Positions 9,033 through 18,204 of a DNA stretch of 64,000 bases are shown piece after piece. The DNA comes from Bacteroidales bacterium (GTDB taxonomy: Bacteria > Bacteroidota > Bacteroidia > Bacteroidales > WCHB1-69). The first letter of the stretch is position 1; each line of letters begins with the position of its first letter. The stretch spans positions 81,863 through 145,862 of the forward strand of contig JAKSMG010000005.1 of the NCBI GenBank assembly GCA_024400755.1, in the 5' to 3' direction. The position numbers and the translations under genes are program-made. Below the pieces are notes generated by a model that saw nothing but the letters and a program-made list of their open reading frames with translations, was not told where the DNA came from and ran no database searches.

Positions 9033-9848
9033 ATGAAAAAAAGACTGTTTGCAATTATGTCGATGGCTTTTGCTATCGTATTGGTAATGAGTTCCTGCAA
9101 GAAGGAAAAAGTAACGACCCAGAACAGCGAAAATCCTTCTGGTGAAAACGTGGAAAGACCTTCTGGAGACGAGACGATAAAGAATGCGGTGACGGACATA
9201 GACGGCAACACCTACGATGCCGTTAAGTTAGGAAACCAGGTTTGGATGGCGAAGAATCTGCGGACGACAAAGTACGCTGATGGTACCCCTATTCCATTGG
9301 ACAGCAGCACGAGTACTACTACTGCCTATCGCTACTGCCCCAACGGTCAAGAAAGCAACGTGAGCAACTATGGTTACCTGTACAACTGGAAGGCGGTGAT
9401 GGGCAACTCCACCAGCAGTGAAGCTAATCCAAGCGGGGTGCAGGGCATTTGTCCCAATGGCTGGCACGTGCCGAGCGATGCGGAGTGGACGCAGTTGACA
9501 GACTATTTAAGCAGTCATCGTTTTTACGTGTACGGAAGCAACAACAAGTATATAGCAAAGGCGTTAGCCTTCAATAAATGGTGGAGCGGCAGTTCAAATT
9601 ATGGTTCCATTGGAGAAAATCAAAGTAGTAATAACGCCACGGGCTTTAGTGCTGTTCCTGCGGGCGGCCACTATAGCGGCCATATGTTCAGCGGGTTCGG
9701 TAAAGATGCTTACTTATGGAGTACTACCACCGAGGAGGATGATGTCAACAGAGTGATGTGTCGGTCCCTGAATAATGAAATTCCCTTCGTGCTCAACTTT
9801 GACCATGGTAATACTGCCGGCTTTTCTGTCCGTTGTGTCCGGGACTAA
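9033..9848 (+). CDS. Lipoprotein with Fibrobacter succinogenes major paralogous (FISUMP) domain
   Basis: A 271-residue predicted surface lipoprotein. The signal peptide ends in a lipobox-like MSSC (Cys about residue 22) followed by a charged linker KKEKVTTQNSENPSG. From about residue 55 it carries the FISUMP domain: TDIDGNTYDAVKLGNQVWMAKNLRTTKY, YGYLYNW, CPNGWHVPSDAEW, GGHYSG, and the end FSVRCVRD. The domain belongs to the C-type-lectin/sulfatase-modifying-factor-like fold; its function is not known. It is monocistronic with its own promoter. Confidence 0.85.
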   Translation: MKKRLFAIMSMAFAIVLVMSSCKKEKVTTQNSENPSGENVERPSGDETIKNAVTDIDGNTYDAVKLGNQVWMAKNLRTTKYADGTPIPLDSSTSTTTAYRYCPNGQESNVSNYGYLYNWKAVMGNSTSSEANPSGVQGICPNGWHVPSDAEWTQLTDYLSSHRFYVYGSNNKYIAKALAFNKWWSGSSNYGSIGENQSSNNATGFSAVPAGGHYSGHMFSGFGKDAYLWSTTTEEDDVNRVMCRSLNNEIPFVLNFDHGNTAGFSVRCVRD

Positions 9849-10082
9849 GTTTAGGTAATAGGAATTAGGGTATAGGTTTTAGAGTTTAGAGTTTAGAGTG
9901 TAGAATTGTCTCCATCTTTCTTACAAATATTATAAATCGTATTTACTGACGCTATGCGTAGCGGGCGGCGAGAGGCAAGCGCGGGGTGCTTTATCGGCAT
10001 TTATAACGCAGTAAGTCTTTTTTTGTTCGTTTCACTCGCTTGCAGAATGAGGTCCATCGCTGCTGCATAAATAGGGTAGTAA
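9849..10082. other. Non-coding stretch with short repeats
   Basis: Contains three tandem TTTAGAG units (9878-9898), the palindrome CGCTA-TGCG-TAGCG (9950-9963) inside a GC-rich patch, and TTACTG/CAGTAA arms (9944-9949 and 10009-10014) followed by a T-run. The last could act as a terminator on the plus strand. No gene is seen. Confidence 0.4.
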
Positions 10083-11201
10083 CTAATTTTCTTTTTTCCG
10101 CATTAAGCATAGCGAAGCAGCTCCCGTGTTTGCCAATTCGTAGCCGTCTTCTTTTATGTCATTACAATGCTCAGGCAGTACCACTTTTAATTTTTCTTGC
10201 TTGCCGGTCTGAAGACTGACATCTTTATATCTGGCCAAGTAAAGCATAAAACTATAATTTGTACCGAGTTCCTCGTCCATATTGATGGTGCTGTGTGCCG
10301 GAATTTCTGTTATCAGCAAATGAATATCGGATAGAAGTTCTTTCTCGCGACTTGTTTTTCCAAAGAAATAAACATTTAGTCCAATAGCTGTCATCATCAC
10401 AGCGGCAGTGATACTTTTTATCCATTTCCGTGTTATTTGCGGGATGGTCCAAACGGAAAGTGCGGGAGTCAGCAATGCGGCCATCGCTAAAGCAAAAAAT
10501 GGAAATACCGTGAGTATATAAAAATCCCGTTGCTTCATACTCACCATAATGGGTAGCACTCCGCACAAAGCCAAAATGCTGAATGCAAGGGCAATTTTTG
10601 TGTTGCCTTTATTAAAAGTGAGTATTTCCTTTTTCCAAAAGTATAGTATAAATAATCCAAAGAAAATAAGGGGAATGAGTAATTCCGAAAACATCACTAA
10701 CAGTATGTTAAAACGGGAATTTACACAACGAATGCCGGATAAACTTCCGACTATTTGTATTTGCCAATATGTTTCAAAGTATTGTGCAGCGTCGGACGAT
10801 AATGTTAATAGCAGTGCGAAGGGTATAAGTAGTCCTAATAGCATAAGGAAGAGGTCTCCGCATACATTTAGTAATTTTTTGGAACGGAAGCAAAACCAGT
10901 ATATCAAGGGAAATGCTAAAGGATATAATCCCGTCAATCCTTTGCACATAAAGGAACAACAAAGCATTGTGCCTGAAAGAAAGCAAAACGGGTATCGATG
11001 CTTTTTGAGACTTTTCAAATAAAATAACACTGACAGCAAGACAAAAATGCCCATTGTATTTTCCAAGAGATTGTTGGTAGAGCACCATATAACCAAAGGA
11101 ACTGACAACCATAACAGCCAGGTCAGCCAGACTTGTTTCATTGAAAATCCTAATTTCCTGAAAAAGGAAATCTGATATGCTGTTTGTATTGAGAATGTCA
11201 T
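10083..11201 (-). CDS. N-terminally truncated ArnT/PMT-type membrane glycosyltransferase
   Basis: A hydrophobic protein of 372 residues with about eight transmembrane helices and a soluble C-terminal tail. The stretch STNNLLENTMGIFVLLSVLFYL followed by MLCCSFMCKGLTGLYPL resembles the middle of GT-C glycosyltransferases of the ArnT/PMT group. The usual N-terminal 110-140 residues, with the catalytic acidic motif in the first periplasmic loop, are absent. Its ATG overlaps the ftsW stop by one base (TAATG), so it can be translated by coupling. It is either a decayed gene left at the end of the dcw operon or a reduced protein with another role. Catalysis is unlikely. Confidence 0.6.
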   Translation of the reverse strand: MTFSIQTAYQISFFRKLGFSMKQVWLTWLLWLSVPLVIWCSTNNLLENTMGIFVLLSVLFYLKSLKKHRYPFCFLSGTMLCCSFMCKGLTGLYPLAFPLIYWFCFRSKKLLNVCGDLFLMLLGLLIPFALLLTLSSDAAQYFETYWQIQIVGSLSGIRCVNSRFNILLVMFSELLIPLIFFGLFILYFWKKEILTFNKGNTKIALAFSILALCGVLPIMVSMKQRDFYILTVFPFFALAMAALLTPALSVWTIPQITRKWIKSITAAVMMTAIGLNVYFFGKTSREKELLSDIHLLITEIPAHSTINMDEELGTNYSFMLYLARYKDVSLQTGKQEKLKVVLPEHCNDIKEDGYELANTGAASLCLMRKKEN

Positions 11202-12280
11202 TAGCTATGAAGCTGTGCTTCTGTTTTGCTGATATTGAGCAAAACGCCTGTGGCTAAGCCGGCAAAAAGAAGGGAGGAACCGCCACGGCTGATGAACGGA
11301 AGAGTTTGTCCGGTGGCGGGAATGAGTCCGCAATTGACACCTATGTGCACGAGTCCTTGGCAGCAAAACCAAAAACCAATACCCACGGCCAGCAGCATTC
11401 CAAACGGTCCGTCGCTGTTTTTGGCAATATGTACGGAACGGTAAAAAAGAATCAGGTAGCACAATAAAATAACAATGCCTACCAAGGCACCCAATTCTTC
11501 CGTGACACTAGTAAATACGTAGTCGGTATCTTTTTCGGGAAGGTTCTTGTTGATGACGCCTTGGCCAGGTCCGGCAGGAAGCAGTCCGGAGCGGGCAATG
11601 GCCGCTTTTGATTTGATCATTTGGTCTCCATAACCTTCGCTGTTGTCGTTGGTAATATAAAAGTCGCAGCGGTGTCTAAATGTGCTGGAACGCCCCGAGT
11701 CGGTGCCAAAAAGGTAGATGGATCCGCAGATGGCGGTGACGGCACAAAATAGAAGCAGATATTTGCCGGGGACTTTGCCCAAAAACATTACGACCAGACT
11801 CGTGCTGAAAAAGATGATGGCGGTTGACATATTGCTGAGGGCCATCCCTCCCGTAAACATCAGTACAATTCCAAATAATATAATGAGTCCATTGCGTGAC
11901 ATTTCAATGCCAGAGTTAATATACGCAGTCAAGTATTTGGCAATGAAAAAGATGACCAGAAAACCGATGATGTAGAATGTTTGAAATTCAAAAGAACCTA
12001 TTTGAATACCTCTTCGTTCTTCATTGCCGAACAGGAGCGTGACGACAAGTAGTATAAGGGCAAGTAAGGCAAAGGCAGGTGCTAATTTTGACAAACTTTT
12101 GTAGCTAATAATGTAGGTGGCGAACATACTGAGAAAACATAAGCCAATAAACATCAGGTGACGAATAAAGACGCCTACTGATTCGGCAGAACTCAATACT
12201 GCCAGAATTGAAATAAGACTTAAGAGGATGGTAATCCCCAAAATGACTTTGTCGCCTTTGAATTTTTCTAGTATGTTCAT
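11201..12280 (-). CDS. ftsW: Lipid II polymerase FtsW (SEDS family)
   Basis: Septal peptidoglycan glycosyltransferase, 359 residues, about ten transmembrane segments. SEDS landmarks are GPGQGVINKNLPEKDTDYVF with the catalytic Asp in the large periplasmic loop, VTEELG, and the C-terminal ATGQTLPFISRGGSSLL. It follows the murD remnant by 14 nt in the dcw operon and partners FtsI encoded upstream. It is full length. Confidence 0.92.
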   Translation of the reverse strand: MNILEKFKGDKVILGITILLSLISILAVLSSAESVGVFIRHLMFIGLCFLSMFATYIISYKSLSKLAPAFALLALILLVVTLLFGNEERRGIQIGSFEFQTFYIIGFLVIFFIAKYLTAYINSGIEMSRNGLIILFGIVLMFTGGMALSNMSTAIIFFSTSLVVMFLGKVPGKYLLLFCAVTAICGSIYLFGTDSGRSSTFRHRCDFYITNDNSEGYGDQMIKSKAAIARSGLLPAGPGQGVINKNLPEKDTDYVFTSVTEELGALVGIVILLCYLILFYRSVHIAKNSDGPFGMLLAVGIGFWFCCQGLVHIGVNCGLIPATGQTLPFISRGGSSLLFAGLATGVLLNISKTEAQLHS

Positions 12281-12294
12281 ATCGAAGATGGGTA

Positions 12295-12852
12295 TTACAA
12301 TTGAGCAACGGCTTCTTTGAATTTGTCGCCTCTTTCACGATAAGTGCGGTACATCCCAAAACTGGTAGTTCCAGGAGCAAAGAGAACGGCATCTCCGCCT
12401 GCGGAAGCATAAAATGAAGTGCGAACGGCGTCTTCCATATTCATTGAAAAATCGACTTCTTTTCCCAAATCAGCAAAAAAATCATATATTTCAGGATTAT
12501 AAACACCTAAAATGATAATGTGTTTCACTTTTTCGTTTACAATGTCGATTAATTCGTCAGTAATGACTTCACGATTGTCAATGCTCATAATCCAAGTGGT
12601 GGGCTTTGTCATACTTTCTAAGGCAAACCAAACGGCGTTGACGTTGGTTGAGCGTGAATCGTTGATGAAGTCAATGTCGTTGATGGTTTTTACCAATTCC
12701 AAATGATTGGCACTGCCTTCAAAGTCGGACATTGATTCGTTTAAGCTTTCATTACGGGCGTGAAGCAATTTTCCTGCCAAGGCGGCAGCCATGCTGGTCC
12801 TGTTGTCTGTGGTTGGAAAGTTGTTGTAACCGATGTTTTTGTTTGCTCCCAT
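12295..12852 (-). CDS. murD: MurD remnant: degenerate C-terminal ligase domain only
   Basis: Occupies the canonical murD position, 2 nt after mraY and 14 nt before ftsW, but is 185 residues instead of about 450. It aligns only with domain 3 of UDP-MurNAc-Ala:D-Glu ligase: LAGKLL, LSDFEG-like MSDFEG, DIDFINDSRSTNVNAVWFAL, and the end YRERGDKFKEAVAQL. The N-terminal UDP-binding domain and central ATPase (GxxGKT/S) are absent. Conserved active-site positions differ: HRLE is NHLE, NDSKATN is NDSRSTN, SPACASFD is APGTTSFG. It cannot be a working MurD. The frame is intact, so it may be retained for another purpose, or a complete murD lies elsewhere. Confidence 0.75.
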   Translation of the reverse strand: MGANKNIGYNNFPTTDNRTSMAAALAGKLLHARNESLNESMSDFEGSANHLELVKTINDIDFINDSRSTNVNAVWFALESMTKPTTWIMSIDNREVITDELIDIVNEKVKHIIILGVYNPEIYDFFADLGKEVDFSMNMEDAVRTSFYASAGGDAVLFAPGTTSFGMYRTYRERGDKFKEAVAQL

Positions 12853-12854
12853 TT

Positions 12855-14114
12855 TTATCTTACTTTTAATGTTACTACTGTCAAAACTGCTAACATAATG
12901 CCAATGACGATGAATCGTTGGACGATTTTGGCTTCGTGAAGGCCTTTTTTCTGATAATGGTGATGAATAGGCGTCATCAGGAAAATGCGGCGGCCTTCGC
13001 CATATTTCTTTTTGGTATATTTGAAATAGCTAACCTGGATGATGACGGACAATGATTCAACCAAATATAGTCCGCACAGGATAGGTAACAATAATTCTTT
13101 TCTGATGATGATGCACGATACGGCGATGATGCCGCCCAAGGTTAAACTTCCGGTGTCGCCCATAAATACCTGTGCGGGGAAGCAGTTCCACCAATAGAAA
13201 CCGATGCAGGCACCAATGAGTGCGGCAATGAAAACAACCAGTTCGCCAATATTGGGGATGTACATAATGTTGAGGTAATCCGCAAAAATGGAGTTGCCGG
13301 AAACGTAGGCCAGGACGGCAATGCCTATGGCGATGACCGCTGCGGTGCCCACGGCCAATCCGTCCAAACCATCCGTAAGGTTTGCACCGTTTGACACGGC
13401 GGCAATGATAAAGATGATAATCGCAATGTAAACGATCATACCGACAATACCCGATGAATCTCCTATCCAATTGGTCAGCCAGGCGTAGTCAAATTCGTTG
13501 TTTTTCACAAAGGGAATGGTGGTTTTGGTGGAGTGTTCGGCAGGACTGTTCGTGAAGGCCGTGGTCGTTCGGTTGACATTGTCGAATTGAAAAACTTCGT
13601 TGGTTTCGACATATTGGCGTTCTACCGTGCTTTTTTCCTTGATTACGACATCAGGATGAATGCACATAATCAATCCCACCACTAAACCTAAGATTAATTG
13701 ACCTAACAGTTTCTTTTTTCCAGAAAGACCTTCTTTGTTTTTTTTGAAAACTTTGATGTAGTCGTCGGAAAAACCAATAAACCCTAACCACAAAGTGGTG
13801 AAAATCATCAATAGGATATAAATGTTGTCTAATTTCGTCAATAAAAGTACTGGAATCAAAATAGAGGCAATGATGATAATTCCGCCCATTGTCGGTGTGC
13901 CTTTTTTCTGAATTTGACCTTCCAGACCCAAATCACGAATCGTTTCACCGATTTGTTTTTTCTGTAACATCTTGATAACGCTCTTGCCGATGATCAAAGA
14001 GATAAACAGCGATAATACGATGGCAAAGGCGGCTCGGAAGGAGATGTATTGAAATACGCCTGCCCCAGGAACGTGTAAATCGTTTTTTAACCAATCAAAA
14101 AAATAATATAGCAT
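12855..14114 (-). CDS. mraY: Phospho-MurNAc-pentapeptide transferase MraY
   Basis: Makes lipid I at the inner membrane. A 419-residue, ten-helix protein with [18 protein letters not shown], the [12 protein letters not shown] motif, [10 protein letters not shown] and [12 protein letters not shown], all catalytic signatures of MraY. The extra periplasmic segment around residues 165-225 (rich in Thr and Asn) is typical of Bacteroidota MraY. It sits between murE (12 nt upstream) and the murD remnant. Confidence 0.96.
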   Translation of the reverse strand: MLYYFFDWLKNDLHVPGAGVFQYISFRAAFAIVLSLFISLIIGKSVIKMLQKKQIGETIRDLGLEGQIQKKGTPTMGGIIIIASILIPVLLLTKLDNIYILLMIFTTLWLGFIGFSDDYIKVFKKNKEGLSGKKKLLGQLILGLVVGLIMCIHPDVVIKEKSTVERQYVETNEVFQFDNVNRTTTAFTNSPAEHSTKTTIPFVKNNEFDYAWLTNWIGDSSGIVGMIVYIAIIIFIIAAVSNGANLTDGLDGLAVGTAAVIAIGIAVLAYVSGNSIFADYLNIMYIPNIGELVVFIAALIGACIGFYWWNCFPAQVFMGDTGSLTLGGIIAVSCIIIRKELLLPILCGLYLVESLSVIIQVSYFKYTKKKYGEGRRIFLMTPIHHHYQKKGLHEAKIVQRFIVIGIMLAVLTVVTLKVR

Positions 14115-14126
14115 AGTTTAAGTATT

Positions 14127-15590
14127 TTAGATGTTGAAATTAGCTTTGATTTCTTCCGTGTCGTCAAAATGATGTTTGACGTGATTGATTTCTTGATAGT
14201 TTTCGTGACCTTTGCCGGCTACCAACAGTACATCACCGGCTTGCAAGAGCATACAGCCGGTTTTGATGGCCTCACGGCGGTTCTCGATTACCAGCACTTT
14301 GCGTTTTTGGTCGGCACTTACTCCTTGCTGCATATCGTTGAGTATGTCTTCCGGTTTTTCGGTTCGAGGATTGTCAGAAGTTAGGATGACTTTGTCGCTG
14401 TATTCGCAGGCAATGGCTGCCATTTCGGGACGTTTAAGTTTGTCGCGGTCGCCGCCGCATCCTACAACGGTGATAACCTGGACACTGTGCTGCGTGATAT
14501 CACTGATGGTGGTCAAGACATTCTTGAGTGCGTCGGGCGTATGGGCATAATCCACAATGGCTGATGCACCTTCGTTGTTTCTTATCAATTGGAAACGGCC
14601 CGCGGCACTGCCCAATCCGCTCATTTGCTGCAAAACTTCGTCGGTGTTCATACCCAGTAACACGGCCGTGCCATAAATGGCCAATAGATTGTATGCGTTG
14701 AATTTGCCACAGAGGTTGAAGAAAACTTCCTTGCCGTTGACCGTCATCTGTAGTCCGGTAAAGTCATTGTCTAATATGACGCCTTTGAAATCGGCTGCTT
14801 TTTGCAGACTATAAGTATGAACTTTTGCTTTGCTGTTTTGTACCATTACCAAACCGTTTTTGTCATCGAGATTGGTGAGGGCGAAAGCGTCTTCTGGCAG
14901 TTCGTCGAAGAACATCTTTTTGGCTTTGATGTATTCGGCAAAGGTTTTATGGTAATCCAAATGGTCGTGGGTGATGTTGCTGAATAATCCTCCCGTAAAT
15001 TGCAGGCCCGCAATGCGGTGTTGGCAAATAGAGTGTGAACTCACTTCCATAAAGCAGTATTGGCAACCCGCTTCCACCATACGATGCAGCAATTCGTTGA
15101 GTTCTACGGCATCGGGAGTGGTGTGTGTGGAAGGAATGACGATTTCTTCAATTCTATTTTCAATCGTTGAGAGCAAGCCGGTAGGAAATCCCATTTTCCT
15201 GAATAATCGATACAGAAGGGTGACGGTCGTGGTTTTGCCATTGGTTCCGGTAATGCCTACCAGTCGAAGTTTTTGACTTGGAAAATCGAAAAATGCACTG
15301 GCCAATTTGCCCAAAGCGATGTCGCTATCTGGAACTTCAATGTAGGAAACTTGGTCGTTGATTTCTTCGGGAAGCGTTTCGCAAACAATGATTTTTCCAC
15401 CTTGTTCTATTACTTTGCCGATAAAATTATGTCCGTCAACGCTTGTTCCACGCTGTGCGACAAACAAGGTGTTGGGATGTTCGGCATTGACTTTCCGCGA
15501 ATCGAAAGTGATATGCTCAACAACGCGTTCAGCGGTTCCAATTAGTTTGTGAGGACCAATATGTTGTAATAGAAATGATAAATTTTTCAC
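14127..15590 (-). CDS. murE: UDP-MurNAc-tripeptide synthetase MurE
   Basis: Adds the third residue to the peptidoglycan stem peptide. It has 487 residues with the ATP-binding loop GITGTNGKTT near residue 115, STHTTPDA, the SSHSICQHR region, and the C-terminal DNPRTE motif at about 400, which indicates meso-diaminopimelate as substrate. It starts 12 nt downstream of ftsI. Confidence 0.95.
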   Translation of the reverse strand: MKNLSFLLQHIGPHKLIGTAERVVEHITFDSRKVNAEHPNTLFVAQRGTSVDGHNFIGKVIEQGGKIIVCETLPEEINDQVSYIEVPDSDIALGKLASAFFDFPSQKLRLVGITGTNGKTTTVTLLYRLFRKMGFPTGLLSTIENRIEEIVIPSTHTTPDAVELNELLHRMVEAGCQYCFMEVSSHSICQHRIAGLQFTGGLFSNITHDHLDYHKTFAEYIKAKKMFFDELPEDAFALTNLDDKNGLVMVQNSKAKVHTYSLQKAADFKGVILDNDFTGLQMTVNGKEVFFNLCGKFNAYNLLAIYGTAVLLGMNTDEVLQQMSGLGSAAGRFQLIRNNEGASAIVDYAHTPDALKNVLTTISDITQHSVQVITVVGCGGDRDKLKRPEMAAIACEYSDKVILTSDNPRTEKPEDILNDMQQGVSADQKRKVLVIENRREAIKTGCMLLQAGDVLLVAGKGHENYQEINHVKHHFDDTEEIKANFNI

Positions 15591-15602
15591 GGCAGATGTT
15601 TT

Positions 15603-17840
15603 TTAATGTTCCAGATACAGGGTCATTGTATTGGTGTTGATATCATATTCTTGACGGCGGACCACACCATATCCGACGATTTTTACTTTATAGCCCGCAC
15701 GTGTCAGTTCACTGACGGCATCGGCGGCAATCATTTCTTCAACACAAGGATATTTATCTTTGCTGTTGAATTTTGGTTTTTTTATGATTACTTGATAATT
15801 GTCAGACCATCCGGAAGTAACGTATGGCATCGTTATTTGATCTTTGGCGTAGTTGATGCCCAATGATTCCATAATGAAAGCATATTGTTTTGCATTCACG
15901 ACGTGTGTGCGCGGCAGTTGCGGACCCTTTTCGGTATTGATGTTTTGCAGAGCCGCATAGTTGGTTGTGTTCATAATGTTTTTGGCGATGCGGGCAAAAA
16001 CATCTACGGCGATGGAACTCTTGCGGGCAACATTATACATAAATACCAAACAGGTGTATTTTGGGTTTTCTGCCGGGAAATAGCCGCAGAAAGAAATGCT
16101 GTTCTTGCTGTAGTTGTAGGCGTGAATTTTTTCATCCCAAATGTCGCGCGTACCTGTTTTCCCGGCAAAATTGAAATTGGGATTACGGTAGTAGCGACCT
16201 GTTCCGTGTTCGCCCGTAACAACGGCTTCCATATACGATTTTACCTTGTCAATGTTTTGTTGACTGCAAATCCGTTCATTGATAACTTCGGCTTTGAAAC
16301 TTTTGAGCGTATCTGTTTCGTGGGCTTTGGTGATGTATTTGACAAATAGCGGGGCGAGCATTTTGCCGTTGTTGGCAATGGCATTGTAATACACCAAGGT
16401 CTGTATTGGCGTCATTGTGAAACCGGCACCGTAACAAGTGTTGTAATAGGTGTGGAAGTCGCTGGCCTTGCGCTTGATGTTGGGTGCTTGAACCTTGCCC
16501 AATTGAGTAGAAAAAGAGGTGGTGATGAACAACTGGTCGATTTTTTTCAAATAGGCCTGATAGTTGTCAATGCCGAAGGCATCGAAAATCATAGATGCTA
16601 TACCGACATTGGAAGAACGCTGAATAATGTCCACTGGTTTTCCTGTGGAAGGAGCGTCGCCGTGGTGGTCGAATTTCGCATAGCGGAAAGTCTTGCTGCC
16701 GTCTTTGCTCTTTCTTTCAAAAACATGAGATAAAATGGGATAGGTATGGTTGTCGTCACCTTTCATTTCTTCAAGATATGCCAATGAAGAGGCAATTTTG
16801 AAGGTGGAACCTGGTTCAACCATTTTATGCAAGGCATATTCATCACTTTCGGTGTATTGTGTTCCTTCGGCATTGGCTCTGCGAAGATTGCAGATGGCCT
16901 TTACCTCGCCCGTCTTTGTTTCCATTACGATGGCGCAACCCCATTCCGCATTTTGTTCAATTAATTTGGCCTGAAGTTCATTGTGAACGATATTTTGGAT
17001 TTCCAAATTTAATGTGGTGTGAAGGTCATATCCGTCAATGGGTTCAACGCGTTCATCTAAAGGAAGTCGTGCCTTGTTGACATACAGATATTTGCGTGAT
17101 CCTTCCACACCGGCCAATTCTTTGTCGAAATAATATTCCATACCGTAGTTGCGGCCGTTGAGGTTCTTGCCAAGTGTTCGTTTGGCTAAATCTCCGTAAG
17201 GATTAATACGGACCGTGCGGTAGGTATAGTTAACGCAGCGGTTGCACGGTCTTTCGGAAAACATAGGCAGATGGTTGATGAAAGCGGTGTCTTGCGAAGT
17301 AATCCAATGTCGTTCATTGCTTTCATTTGATTGCAAAATCAAGGCGTTTTTATGATTTGCCAAGGCAATCGTGAACTTGTCGTGATAATATTTTTCGTTG
17401 CGATTTGGAAATTTATCTTTGAAATGATGATAAAATTCCACGCTTAATTTATCGATAAGTTGATTTAGTGCTGTCGCGGAACGACTGTACAAGGTGTCCT
17501 TGCTGGCAAATGTCCGTCCGTCGATGGTGAGGTCGAATACGGTTACATTGCTTACCAGTACCCGATTTTGATCGTCATAGATTTCTCCTCTGACGGGACG
17601 TACATTGTTGGCCACAACGTAGCAGTCGCAGTCCTCGTTTTGGGCAAGTGGGCTATTTTCCCATCCCTCAACGGTTTTGTCTAAGCATTTGCTTGATTTA
17701 CCGGTATAGAGTCCTCTTTGGAAAGTAATCAAATAGAGTATTTTAAATAGACAAAGTACGCCCAGGACCATAATGATGAGTAAAATAACCCCCATTCTGG
17801 TCTTTGTTTGTTTATCCAGCATTTTGTCGTTATTCGGCAT
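15603..17840 (-). CDS. ftsI: Penicillin-binding protein 3 / FtsI transpeptidase
   Basis: Septal transpeptidase, 745 residues: one N-terminal membrane anchor (about residues 14-36), a class B PBP dimerisation domain, and the transpeptidase domain with GSTFK (active Ser), SSN and KTGT motifs. A C-terminal PASTA-like domain (about 670-745) is present. The start overlaps ftsL by 11 nt. It acts with FtsW. Confidence 0.95.
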   Translation of the reverse strand: MPNNDKMLDKQTKTRMGVILLIIMVLGVLCLFKILYLITFQRGLYTGKSSKCLDKTVEGWENSPLAQNEDCDCYVVANNVRPVRGEIYDDQNRVLVSNVTVFDLTIDGRTFASKDTLYSRSATALNQLIDKLSVEFYHHFKDKFPNRNEKYYHDKFTIALANHKNALILQSNESNERHWITSQDTAFINHLPMFSERPCNRCVNYTYRTVRINPYGDLAKRTLGKNLNGRNYGMEYYFDKELAGVEGSRKYLYVNKARLPLDERVEPIDGYDLHTTLNLEIQNIVHNELQAKLIEQNAEWGCAIVMETKTGEVKAICNLRRANAEGTQYTESDEYALHKMVEPGSTFKIASSLAYLEEMKGDDNHTYPILSHVFERKSKDGSKTFRYAKFDHHGDAPSTGKPVDIIQRSSNVGIASMIFDAFGIDNYQAYLKKIDQLFITTSFSTQLGKVQAPNIKRKASDFHTYYNTCYGAGFTMTPIQTLVYYNAIANNGKMLAPLFVKYITKAHETDTLKSFKAEVINERICSQQNIDKVKSYMEAVVTGEHGTGRYYRNPNFNFAGKTGTRDIWDEKIHAYNYSKNSISFCGYFPAENPKYTCLVFMYNVARKSSIAVDVFARIAKNIMNTTNYAALQNINTEKGPQLPRTHVVNAKQYAFIMESLGINYAKDQITMPYVTSGWSDNYQVIIKKPKFNSKDKYPCVEEMIAADAVSELTRAGYKVKIVGYGVVRRQEYDINTNTMTLYLEH

Positions 17841-18198
17841 CTTCGTCTAATTTTTCAACTACTATTTTATAAATATGTTTGTCGTTTTTTTCAAATCCCT
17901 TTTCATTCAATAGGTTAATCAATTTCTGATTTTCATCATATAGAATGTATCGGTTGTTGTGTTTGAGTTGTCCGATGGTAAGTTTGTATTCGGTTTCCAA
18001 CTCTTTTACCTTTTGCCTTTTATTGGCGATGGCGTGTTCGTTGATGACGACAAGCAACATTAAAATGAAGATATACAGGCAGAAAGGGTACCATTTCTTG
18101 GTACGCGGACTAAACAGAAAATTGCCGGAAAGCACTTGCCTCCACAGACGGTCTTTTTTCTGTCCTTTGTTTTCTTCTGTCTTTTGCGTCGTTATCAT
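17830..18198 (-). CDS. ftsL: Cell division protein FtsL-like (bitopic)
   Basis: A 122-residue protein with a charged cytoplasmic N-terminus, a single transmembrane segment (PFCLYIFILMLLVVI near 37-52) and a short coiled-coil/periplasmic tail. Its place between rsmH and ftsI and its topology match FtsL of Bacteroidota. Sequence conservation in the family is weak, so the call rests on position and topology. Confidence 0.8.
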   Translation of the reverse strand: MITTQKTEENKGQKKDRLWRQVLSGNFLFSPRTKKWYPFCLYIFILMLLVVINEHAIANKRQKVKELETEYKLTIGQLKHNNRYILYDENQKLINLLNEKGFEKNDKHIYKIVVEKLDEDAE

Positions 18199-18204
18199 AG
18201 ATGA

